DNA from: Omphalotus guepiniiformis
Lineage: Eukaryota; Basidiomycota; Agaricomycetes; Agaricales; Omphalotaceae
NCBI GenBank assembly: GCA_028554645.1
Contig: JAQOOI010000015.1
Coordinates: 1 to 64,000, forward strand
Direction: 5' to 3'
DNA length: 64,000 nucleotides
Part shown: piece by piece, positions 42,784 to 53,677 of the stretch
Position numbering within the stretch: position 1 is the stretch's first letter
How the letters are laid out: each line of letters starts with the position of its first letter
Notes under the pieces: generated by a model
Told to the model about the DNA's origin: nothing
The model's database searches: none
The model's input: only the letters and a program-made list of their open reading frames with translations
Program-made: the position numbers and the translations under genes

Positions 42784-44704
42784 TCACCTCTCCGGACTAT
42801 CCTCTGCCAGGATCCGACCAACACTTTCCTCCTCCACCGGGGAACGGGCGGTGTTGAGTGTCGTAATGGTAGGGAGGGAGGATGGAAAGGAAGAACTAGC
42901 TGACGCAGGTACCCGGGAAGATGAAGCATTCGCCGAAGAGCGAAGAGGCATGAGAGCCGAGGTTACCATGCGCTCGATGGTGCTGCGAGTGTCGGATTTA
43001 GAGAAGTCGAGGGGAAGGCGCGACGAACTCGGTTGGATCTGAAAACCAGTCTCCGTTTTCACCAAGCTCGAGTCTCGATCCAAAACCGACATGTCCCAGC
43101 CCAAGCCCGCGCCTATCATCTTCAAATCTTCGATTTCGTCCTTGAATGAAGGGTCGTTACGATGAAGAATGTTGAAAAGAAGGGTAGGATCGGTGACTGA
43201 ACCACGAAGGTGCTCCTGGTCCCGCTCGATGGACTCGCAAAGCTTGTTGGCGTTATCGGCGAGGTCCAAGACGCTGCGGCGAAGTTGGTCGTATACAGAG
43301 ATCTTCTCGACGAGACCAATAACTTCTGCGCCGAGGTCTGAATAAGGAGGGAAACGAGAAAAGATGTTAAATAAAAAGAAATAAATGATTAACTTACTAT
43401 GAGAGCCTTGACGAGCCAACCCGTAGATCGTATTTCGCATCTCGAGGGCGCGAGCCGGCGTCAGGGTCCATGAACAAGGTTGCCTGCTTTTGAAGCAGAC
43501 GGCGCATTTGTAGGAGGTGCTCTGTATTTCGGGCGGGACACACTTCTCTGCTGCGTGAGCTGCGGTACATCGCGTACATGGCAAGCTGCCAGTGAGCTAT
43601 AAAAGATATATGAAAGAGTAATAAAATAAATAAGAAAGAGACTTACTGCGTCGATGGTTCGAGTTGCATGAAGCAAGTCGGCGAGGTTGAAGACCGTGTT
43701 GCTAGCAGGATGTGTGAAGAGGCCGGCCTCGGAGACCTGATGAGAAGGACCAGCCCTCGCTGATGAAGCAGGAGCAGGGGTCGGCGACCTTTCGCTAGCA
43801 ACAGGAGATGGCTCTTTGGGAGTCGGGGCCTTTGCCTTAGGCTTGGGCTTCGGTTTGGGCTTCACTGCGCGAACGGGTGGACCAGTCTTGAGTGTTTTGG
43901 AAGGAGTGGACGCGCGAGGCTTCTTAAAAGAGAAGAGATCCATGTCGTCGTCGTCTTCTAGCAGCTCGAGCGCTCGCTTTTTCAAAGTCAGAACAGGCTA
44001 GAATATGAAAGGATATAAGAAAGAAATTTGAAGGGAATAGGAAGAAGAAAACGAACCTCAGGCTTGACTTCGACGGACTCGTCGTCAGACTCGAGGACCT
44101 CATCCTCTGAGTTGCTCAGAACGGTATCATCGTCGCCACAATCGTCGCCGAGGATGGTATCGAAGTCGTGAAACTAGGAAATTATATTGAATAAGATTAA
44201 AAAGATTACGGTGGAATAAGGACTTACAGGCTCGAGACTATGTTTCTCCTGTCGATCGTCCTTCGAGATATACCAACCAGTCTTGTGAAGAGATGGGAGT
44301 CGAGATTCGAGGGGGTTGCAAAGTCGCACTAAAGCTAGCCACACTGGGCGCACATGCGGACAGAAATCCTCGATGTCGAAGTCGACGTGCTCAAAGAGAG
44401 TATCCTAGAAGAGAAAATGTAAGAATAAAAGACTAAAACTATAAGAAATACAACATACCATGAAGGGAGTAGCGCTTTCCACGGCCTTGGTCATTTCTGA
44501 AACCTTGGGGGGATTCTTTCGTGGTTTATCAAAGTAACGACGATAGACGTCGACAATACATGCGATGACTTCATTGGCTTGTTCGTGAGGGTTGATCTGC
44601 GCGGTCTTTCGACCGGCGCGAGTTTTCTTGGCCACTGCCGAAATTTGAGAAGAAGAGGCTGCTTTGCTCTTCCCTTTGGAAGCTTTACCAGTAGTACGCG
44701 CCAT
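42784..44704 (-). CDS. Antisense accessory gene B of retrotransposon 2 (Zn2Cys6-like protein, 547 aa)
   Basis: Six exons close exactly in frame: 44704-44459, 44404-44228, 44173-44057, 43997-43647, 43596-43398, 43337-42784. The N-terminus is Lys-rich (KASKGKSKAA). Then come acidic exons, KKRALELLEDDDD, KPKPKPKPKAK, and a conserved lead-in NLADLLHATRTIDA to the cluster C-x2-C-x8-C-x11-C-x2-C-x6-C ending CSW. Next are a helical, coiled-coil-like region and DP.LL...DPSF...GAGLGWD, and the tail ends GRILAEDSP. The homologue in element 1 shows the same lead-in (TLQQLVSVNRTFDR), cysteine order, CSW, ALGWD block and GRVLVPESSP. Zn2Cys6 proteins are fungal transcription factors; spacing here is longer than the classic x6 and x5-12, so DNA binding is a hypothesis. 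Basic runs suggest nuclear location. Confidence 0.85.
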
Positions 44705-45181
44705 TAGAAGAAAAGAAAAGAACAAGTATGTATAGAGAAAAACAGAAGGCTAGAGCCACTCTGAGTGAAAAATAGAGAGAAAGGAAGAATGGGCGTGAAA
44801 AAGTTGAAGTCCGTTTACTTATGGAACGACTCACCTGACCACGTTCCCACAGCGCACGGACCAGTGAAAGGCTGAGAGATGCGTGAAAAGAAAGAATAGA
44901 GAAGCAAGAAACTGAATAAGAAACGTGAAAGAGGAAAAGAGACGGAAAGTCACTTGCCTGAAAAGAACATACGGCAATTGCCGAAGGCAAACAACTGGCC
45001 GAGAGTATTTTGGTCGGAGTTTGAAATTTGATGATCGGCATAGACCGGCAAAAAGCAATGAACAGTGTACCACTGCTTCGGCGAACTCTGAGATGTGTGT
45101 GAATAAGTATTATATAATCAACAGGCTGTCTGCGAAGCTTTAGAATGTATCTTTGGCTGTATGACTGACCGATCACCAGAC

Positions 45182-45212
45182 CGGGGACGGTCTAGATTTG
45201 GTTTGGGGGAGA
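45182..45212 (+). other. 3' polypurine tract with CGGGGACG box, retrotransposon 2
   Basis: CGGGGACG at 45182-45189 and TTTGGGGGAGA at 45202-45212 directly before the LTR. The 477-nt gap between gene B ATG (44704) and this box shows no further exon that I can support. Confidence 0.85.
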
Positions 45213-46442
45213 TGTTGCGCTGAAAACGCATACACACCTGAAATACCTGAAATTAAACGATTTCTACTGTGAATATGATGGGAATAAAGGGCTAGACTAT
45301 GTCCCATAGTGCTAGCTAAAACATAGAACACGAATAGTTAAAGGCTCGAAGTGAAAGGACTACGATGTACGAGTATGCATCAAGACCTTATGGCTGATAT
45401 GCCTCTAGACCTTCGGCGAAGTAACTACCTGCTGCGAGACTGTACAGTATGGTCAGACCCACCCTGCCTGGCAAAGAGCCCTTCGTCTGGAAGTCGCTAT
45501 TCAAGTATCTGTGTAATCCACGGGACTTAGGAAGGAAGAAACTACACACACACAGGCGTAATAGCCTCATGAGCCTCGATAATGTCGAAAGGACAAAGCT
45601 AGAGGTATCGCCGAGCCATCAAAATGGTTTGTTCGAACTTAGCCGACCTCCTAGAACCTGCAGATTGATGATATACTGGAGATAACGCTTTATGATCGGA
45701 AATATATGATCAACGATTCCGTTCCGAGATACTAGATGGTCAAAGCTATGAAAATGATCAGTCTCGATGACTGTATAATAACTTATTAGTAAAGTAATGA
45801 CAGAATTGACCTTCGAGCGCTGGATATTGGTATATCTACGAGGTGCTATGGGGTCTAGATGTTGAAATAGGAGAAAATACGGAAGCCCGACGGGATAAAT
45901 GACTAGAAACTGCCCTCGGCGCCCCTATAAGTACACTGTAAAACAGTTACGAAGATGAATAATAACGAAATGCATAGGAGTAGTTCGTTTAGAATGGCTC
46001 GAGCGCATGATAAGAAGGGTCTAGATGTACCAAAAACATCACTAAAACATAATACTTACACATATATACCCAAGAACTGCACATAATTACCCGCTAGACG
46101 TGCCTACTTACCCAACTCAGTCATATTGTTTCTGTTTATATCCATTTTATACTCGATGTTATCCCTCTGTTCCTTTTAATTACTCCACTCAGTTTTCTAT
46201 CTATTTATGAAATACTTACAAGCAGTAGAGTACATATACTGTCATGTATAGGGTCGAGCGCCCCAGGTTACGACTGCCCGCCAAATTGGAGAACTTTACG
46301 TATCTTCTAGAGCGTTAAATCGCAGAAGGCCTCTTGATTGTGAACGTCAGGCCCCGGTTCTTCAAGCTGGTAGAGGCAGACTATTAGGAATTGCAGTGCT
46401 TTAATAGAGTGCTAAATATCTGAACATCTGTTGTGTTTGAAC

Positions 46443-46481
<39 letters not shown>

Positions 46482-46704
46482 GTCTGTCTGTCTGTGTCTG
46501 TCTGTTTTGCTGTTTCTGGTACTCGTCGAAGGGTCTAGACGGTGATCTTACAGTTCAGTTAGTCTTTCCAACAGTCTAGCTCGACTTTAGTCAGTTTTCT
46601 GCGTGCGGAATCTTTGCCAACGCCAGACTACACTCGCTTTTACAAGGCAACCTTTGAGTTTAGACGAGTTCCTACGTCTTAGAGTGCTCATTTCGCTGCT
46701 ATTA
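45213..46704 (+). repeat. 3' LTR of retrotransposon 2
   Basis: 1492 bp, begins TGTTGCGCTG and ends GCTATTA. Against 31613-33109 I see about eight substitutions; four are CpG losses (for example GATCGACG to GATCAACG, GTCGAAA to GTTGAAA, TTCGAGC to TTCAAGC, GGCGGAC to GGCAGAC), all in this copy. It abuts a LINE coding sequence without target duplication. Confidence 0.92.
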
Positions 46705-49568
46705 ACGTCCAGACCCGAGACCTCATGAGCTTCCTAGCAGGCATAAAGTGCTGGTCCAGCCGGCACAAACAAACCATCTACGCCGTCAAACGTGATCAAA
46801 TGAAGGGGTTCGACTATCTAGCACCGGAAGGATTTTACGACGCGATCACGGCCTACGGATTACCCCAGCAAATCATCGAGTTGGATAGAGCAGCACAAAC
46901 GGACACTAAATGCTTCATCAGAACGGCATACGGAGTCACGGATCCAATAACGATCAACGGCGTAACTAAACAAGGCGGACCCCTCTCACCTCTGAAGTCG
47001 ACACTCACCACAATCCTAGGCCACCATTATCTCAACGATCTCCTATGCTCGGACAAGAATGCAGTAATTATTGCCACCGAATCATTCCTGAAGGGTGATC
47101 CCCATCTGCCCACGGACAAAACCACCATCACAATAGGCATGACAGAAGCAACAGATGATTCTTACCTCTTCTCGCGATCACTTTTCTCACTCAGATTCAT
47201 CACTCTACAGATGGAACGATTCCAATTCGCGTATGGCTGGCTCACACAATGGGCCAAGACGAGAGCATACGTCCTCAACCCTGTGGGGCCTCAGCCTCAG
47301 ACGGTATCGTTTGAATCGGTCACAAACGAGAAGGGAGTGGATCCTCTAAACATTACTGTCCACGAGGTGCCACTGATTGTTGATGAGCTAGAATTTCTCA
47401 GAGCAAAAGTCGACGACCCGGCCAACAGGTATCAGGAACTACATATGTTCATCAACGACTTTGCGTTTCCACGGCTAAGCAGACGGGCCCCGATCACCCT
47501 CCTCTGCAAAATCATCTCGCAGAACATCGTCTCAAGATGTCGAGCGCTACTATCACTACAACCGATACGACAAGCTGATGCAGAGAATTTGGACCGCCTA
47601 ATTACGAGACGTGTCCATGATCAGCTAGGCTTTCCTTTTCATCCCAATACAGACATACTGACCCTTCCCATTCACATGAACGGACTCGGGTTTCCCTCCA
47701 TCGCACACATCAATGCCGGACTCGCGCTCGAGGGTCTTCGCAGAGATCTAAACCATCACATACCCTCATACCGTAGAATGGCACAGATCACGCTGGCTGA
47801 CTGGACATGTTCACTGAACAACTGCATTCAACCGCTGGAAGGAATTGGACTGCGAAATCACACTCACGCCTCCAGATCCAGCAAAGTACCCGCGACATGG
47901 CTAGCAGCACACAAAGTCATGTGTAAACACAAGAACGAGCTGGAAATGGGTGCCACGGATAAGTCGGAAGTAATGAGAGGTGATGTGTCGCTATCCCATC
48001 TCATGTCCATCTATAATCACTGCACGGCTACCTCAGATGTCACCGAACGCCCAGACGGACACACAATCCGTTCGCTACGGGCTAAAGGCATAGTTAAGCT
48101 GGCTGACATCGGACGCTGGCAGATCGACGCGGTGACCGGAAAAGAGAAATACGAGAAACATGACGGTATCGACACGGAGGGATGGACCAAAGCGGCTCAG
48201 AAGAACATCACTAAACTTCATACAATGCTAAGTGAATTCGACCTACGCTGGATCCACACTGGCTCAGTCGATATTTTCTTAGATCGAACGACAAGAAGGT
48301 GAATAGCAGAGGAACACATCCGCAGACTAGCCGAGTACACCCCGCTAAAGCACTCTAAGGTAGCTGACGTGAACGGGCAGGTCTGGGGATCTGATGGATC
48401 TATGATCCCTGCGGCAGCGACCATCTTTGACGATAGAACAGTGACGGCGGCCATTACTGGGCCCAAAACAGTTGTGGTCAAACTGAACGGAAACGCGACT
48501 TTCATCACACACGGAGAGTTGACAGGAATGATCATGGGCGCCCTCCTGGCTGACAACTCAGAGGCAATTCCCAAGCTCTACGCCGACCCACTAACTATCA
48601 TTCGCATAGTCGATGACTGTCTATCCAACCCGTCACACCGGATTCGTCTACGCCACATGAACGCGAGGTCGTACTACAAATGGCTTCTACACATCCTTTC
48701 AATTAAACCCATCCATATCGAACATACAAAGGCCCACACTAGCAGCACCTCCCTCCCATCGCAAATCAATGCAGAAGCGGACCACTATGCATCGACAGGG
48801 CAGAAATACCTTGATAGCATACCGAGCATGCCTACCCCCACCTTCTACATGGACGACTACACTCTACGGTCTCAGAAACCCGGATGGATAGAGTCCAGTG
48901 TGCCTCTCCACGTGCAGCAGGTGATGGAATGAGACAATGCGGAGAAACTAGCAGCATCGCACACACTTCGAATGTCACGTTGGCTATATGAGCCACGCCC
49001 CCCTCTCGAATTCCCATACACGAAAGCTTACTCCGCTTACTCCGCCACCGTTCAACTCTACGCACGATCCGGTCAGCTAGCCACGGCGCATACGCTAGTG
49101 CAAAGGAGGAAACTAGAGGACGACAACTGTAGGCTGGGATGCTCCGCAGTAGAGGATATGCATCACATCTTCGTGGACTGCAAGAGATATACACGATGGA
49201 GGAACGAAGCTACAGAGGAAATAGTTGCAAGGACAGGAAGGAAGTTAGAGGAGAAGAAAATAGATGTCACAGCAGCGGGACTCCTTCTGGACGGAGCTAA
49301 GTTTCTTTTCTTCCCTAATGAAACTGTATGGCCGCTACAGAATCCCTATTACTATCTAGGCTTGACGCCACCTCTCGAGAAGCTGATAACAAAACCACCC
49401 CATCTCTCCCATCTCGATTATGAACGACTTCTACATCACATCTCGGCAGACTGGCACCTACACGCCATACGACTCGCAGGAAGGATATTCGGAGACTACC
49501 AAAGGGAAATGGCTAAACAGAACACGCCGCTCAAAGCATCACGGAGTAGGGTTTTCCTCGCTCGATGA
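46705..49568 (+). pseudogene. 5'-truncated LINE-like retrotransposon ORF (RT, RNase H, Cys-rich end) with two stops
   Basis: Coding starts exactly at the LTR junction in mid-RT (NVQTRDLMSFLAGIKC). RT blocks: YAVKRDQMKGFDYLAPEGFYD, GVTKQGGPLSPLKSTL, and T-D-D in EATDDSYLF where the catalytic pair is expected. An RNase H domain follows (GQVWGSDGSMIPA, HGEL, HTKAHTSS, NAEADHYA), then a zinc-binding end (C-x3-C...H-x4-...C in CRLGCSAVEDMHHIFVDC). One frame is used throughout, but TGA codons at 48300 and 48930 interrupt it; the first sits where Arg (CGA) would fit. It ends at 49566-49568. It is a dead, 5'-deleted fragment; the missing N-terminal half is not on the other side of element 2. Confidence 0.85.
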
Positions 49569-50210
49569 AGGGAGTTAATAAACCGCCCTGAGAAGAGGTT
49601 TTTCATCCCCTCCACTTACGATACATACTACTATACATTTTATAACTTCGAACAAAACCAGCAAAGTCTGGCATTTTACGATACTTTTCATTATATATCA
49701 TTATATACATTCATAGTCTGGTTTGTCGAGGTAGTATCACAACCTTAGTCTCACGTAGACGTAGACGAATATCATTGTTGTAAACATTGTAAACAATAGC
49801 CTGTAACTGAGCGCTGAGCCTGGCCCTTGAGGTATCGAGGAACACAAACATGGGCAAAGTTGGTAAACAAATACCGTCAAATAGGGGAGGTATGAGGGTT
49901 AGGTGTTAAAAACCCTTTTATGGTAGTAATTCGAGCTTGTCCACAGTGCACCAGATTACTAAGAACAACGAATCCACTTCGTTAGGATTCGTAATGTAAC
50001 TGCTGAAGCCTGAAGATGCCCATTCTGTCGAAGACAAATAAATCACAATAACGCGCATCCTATGGGGCTAAGCGAAATCCTCACTTGACACTCATTGACG
50101 TTGAGTGGCGCACTGTGGGACACCGCAAAGATCCACTTCTCTGACGCTCGACGACCTCATTTAGGTGCTCAACTGCTCCATCTCCATGGTCTATCATTTA
50201 TACCTTTTCC
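49569..50210. other. Gap: LINE 3' end and intergenic DNA
   Basis: AT-rich sequence with ATTATATATCATTATATACATT (about 49690-49710) is probably the LINE 3' untranslated end. I could not place its terminus. No gene is seen. Confidence 0.5.
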
Positions 50211-51243
50211 ATGTCAACGATCCATCAAAATGCCCATCATGTCTCCATTGAACACCTCCGCCCAGCGGCATCTTCAGCAATCTCAAAACGTGATCCCTCC
50301 GGTCTTTCGCGTGCAACGATGTTGGAGCTTTCACAACGCCAGAAAGGTTCAAACTTCTTTCCTAGGTCGTTTGATGATCCAGAAGTTGTAGAGACTCTCG
50401 CTGAACCGTTTGGAGTTGCAAACAGCCACCTCATAGATTTCAAAGATCCCCATACCTGAGGACGATCTGGATAGGGATTCTATCGAATCAACGCACAGTT
50501 CGATACAACCCAGCTTGGTCACAGCGAAGCCCACCAGACCCTCTACGAGTGCGGCAGCTGTTACCACTGAAGACCTGGCATCTTCACCAATCTCTGACCA
50601 TGGTCTCTCCCGTCTTCCGCGTGCAACAATGTTGGAACTTTCACAACGCCAGGAAGATATCAATTTCTTTGGGATAAGAGTGGTGGTGATGGAGGAAATG
50701 CCGAAGATATTGGAGGTCAGCCACAGAGCTCGTCGTCTCCGTCGGGCGCACTGCCAGTGAATATTGGAGGCCAGCCAGAGGGCTCAGAGTCGTCTCCGTC
50801 AGATGCACTGCCAGTGGATATTGGAGGTCAGCCACAGGACTCATCGTTTCCGTCAGATGCACTGCCAGTGAATATTGGAGGCCAGCCAGAGGGCTCATCG
50901 TCTCCGTCAGACGCACTGCCAGTGAGACGCTTCCAGTGGAAGAGTCTCGGGAAGGCGCTACGTCGCTCCTAGTTCCCGACGACTTAATAGGGTTTGGACC
51001 AACAACTTGGACGGAACAATGTTCGACGAAACTGGCAGCCCTGATCTTTCTACTGGACCTTTGCCTGCGCAGCGGGTGGCGGAATGGCGCCGAGCCACTC
51101 CCTCATCGTCTATTCTCTCAGCTTCTAGGTCTTCGACGACCATGATGCACACTCGTCTGTCATTCTCTCATCTCCCCTTGACTCGAATGCTATTCGCCTC
51201 AACTTCGAAACTTCGATATCGCGTGTTATTTCTCAAACAATGA
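50211..51243 (+). pseudogene. Decayed repeat-rich coding-like stretch of unknown origin
   Basis: Two related segments, 50308-50390 and 50618-50695, encode ATMLELSQRQ..NFF in the same frame, about 310 bp apart. A minisatellite at 50707-50930 has four 54-60-bp units (GGCCAGCCAGAGGGCTCATC type) that read IGGQPEGSSSPSDALPVN in another frame. A later segment (SETLPVEESREGATSLLVPDD) is again in a different frame. No single frame or clean intron set joins them, so it looks like a pseudogene. No known domain. Confidence 0.35.
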
Positions 51244-53677
51244 CTCTTTTAGGCTGTCCTTGTAAATACCAAGAATGTAAATGTGCTCAATAGTTGTCTT
51301 CGTGCGTTGTCCTCGTGCTTTTGTTGTATATGTGTCTCCAAATGAAATGATTGACAGGGTTCTACACATGAGATGCTTCAGCGAGTGTCGACATATCACT
51401 GATTCAGATTGTTAAGGGTTAACGTATTCGTCGAGCGATTCGTCGTGAATTGGTCGTGCCGCTCGGATTCTTGCCATACGGTATCTATCTATTTCAGTCG
51501 TCATTCACGTCTTGAATCTGGATGTATGCATGTCATGCGCTCAGCTGCCGTTTGACTTCATACCGCAACGACCTTCGCTGCGGTTCCATTAAGTTTCAAA
51601 ATCTATTGAACTTCGCAGGCAAGTGTCTTGTGTACTGTGCACGGCATTGGCAGTTGACCTTTCAATTGATACCAGGACTCTGTGTCTTCAAGTCAGGTTC
51701 CGATATGATTGACAAAAAAACTTAACACCAGATCGAGCATCATGTTCGCATTCTATGTACATGCCTCGGCTTCGCAATGCTCTGCTTCGCGCGCATCCCC
51801 TGACGGAAAGCTGAACACATTCATGATTCATGTACCTGGTGCGTCAGAGGTGCGTGCCTCCCGGGCCTATCGCAGACACGAGACAGGACACGTTGTCTAT
51901 TTCCGAGTACATGAAAGCACCAGGCATTCGTGCGGGACGGTGTATAGATCAGAATAATGTTAACAACGCCCGAATCCGCCGAGAAAGCCCAGGTGGTAGA
52001 AACTCATACGGGCTTTTTACCGTTTTCACGTCCCAGTTTCATGTTGTCCTTCGACTGGCCCGAGGTATCCTACATAGAGGGAGTGATCATGTCTTCCGAC
52101 GAACTTGAAGAGGAATATGAAGGAGGTCCGATTACCAGGATTGACTCTAGCCTTCATGCGATCGAACAAAACATCCTTCTCGTTCTCCTTCTCAATTGAG
52201 AAGGTGGCGGTGACGAACACTAGCTTATTCCGAAGCATCCGAAGCATCCGAAGCAACCGAAGCTTGACCATCTTGCATGTATGTAGGCTGGCTGCATACT
52301 AACGGGGTCATTGAAGGAAATCTGAACCCAACATGTCGGAATGGGTGAAGCACCTTGCTTAATTGACTTTGCCGCGAGGTGTTGCACCAGCTACATGTTC
52401 GTGAGATCCTTTGTGTCTGTCTGCCAGGGTCCTCGGAACTTTCACCGGGTCAGATAGAACACAAGACCGGAAAGGACAGGAGCTCCACCTATGAGAAAGA
52501 AGACCGAGAAGAATCCGAGGTTTGGCTTTACTGTTTAGGTATCTTCCGTGCCATTGGGATACGGTGGGAGTGGAATTGAGGACATGGGTTACCTGGTTGG
52601 CAATTAAGGCTTCCGCTGGGGAGGCGCTCTTGCTCCGAGCTAGAGGACGGACGAAGGACGGATATCGTAACCTATATTCCTGATCGACGTTCGGCGAAGG
52701 GAATGGCATGACGCCTCAGCAAGCAGGACTCTGTCTCTGCGGATTCTTCTGGGCAGACGTTGCCATCGTCAGCTAGCGGCAATGACGCACACTCTGCGCG
52801 TGTGCCAGGAAGATTCAGTCCACAGTTCCGATTCGAATTCATATCCATGGTTCGAATTCACGGATTCAAATTGCGTGCTAGGATTTGCTACGAGGACCTC
52901 GTGACATCCCCCTGTTGAAGCTACCTCTATTCATTCAACTACACTATGGTCATTTTACCCTCGTGTTTTCCCAGATAGTAAACCTAAAGCGAGTGTTTCC
53001 GTTCCACGCCTGTTAAAGGGGATTCTAGCATCGTCAACAATTCGAACGAGTCCTTTCCAGATTCCCTTTCCAGATTCTCCGGAACACGAGGCTTGCGTGT
53101 TGCCTAGTCCTTCGTGCAGTTCTCTATATTCTTACTTCGAGGGTTCATATGGGGTATCCTGGGGAGCACACATAGTCGACTATTGCGAGCGCGAGCGCAC
53201 GAAACGATATCGATGAACTTCCTTCTGGGGAGTGATTCCATCCGATTGAATTGTTTGAATTTCGGAGTCGAACGCCTAAACTACGCAGGTTCGGACCTCT
53301 CGCCCGTAGAAACAGCTGCGCATGATGTGAACGGATCCCAGGGCTGTAATTCTAGGCTCTTGCTGTCGAATGAGGAAACCCGGTACGATTTTTGAAGGAG
53401 ACCCCTCTCAAGCTTTCTTCTTCAACAAGTGGAAATTAATGCGAGATTGTGGGGCTGATTTAATCAAACACTAACTCACCGTCGGCTTCTGTTTGGGCGT
53501 CTGACTCTCAGGTAAGTAGGACCTGGATTCAGGAATTCAGGAAGGCTGATCAGTGGTTCCATAAAAGGAAATTATTACTCACGTGGCGGCTGGAAAAGAT
53601 TTGTTCTGCTCGTGCAATGTTCGCCTCGTGTGCTTGATTTGAACAGTCATCCTCTCGTTCCTTCACTTCTTACCCCC
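51244..53677. other. Intergenic, no supportable gene
   Basis: Short open frames only. A small direct repeat CCGAAGCATCCGAAGCA lies at about 52231-52260. The last few hundred bases are the likely promoter region of the downstream aminopeptidase gene. Confidence 0.5.

Larger units (their letters stand above)
31613..46704 (+). mobile_element. Ty3/Gypsy LTR retrotransposon 2, 15.1 kb, with antisense accessory genes
   Basis: LTRs of 1497 and 1492 bp flank the primer binding site, intact gag, protease and pol frames, antisense genes A and B and a polypurine tract. Same layout as element 1 but well diverged in DNA and protein. The LTRs differ at about eight bases plus a TCTG microsatellite length, so it is older than element 1, or the two LTRs come from different copies. 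The left flank (bZIP gene, ...ACACCGA) and right flank (LINE, ACGTCC...) share no target duplication. Confidence 0.93.
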
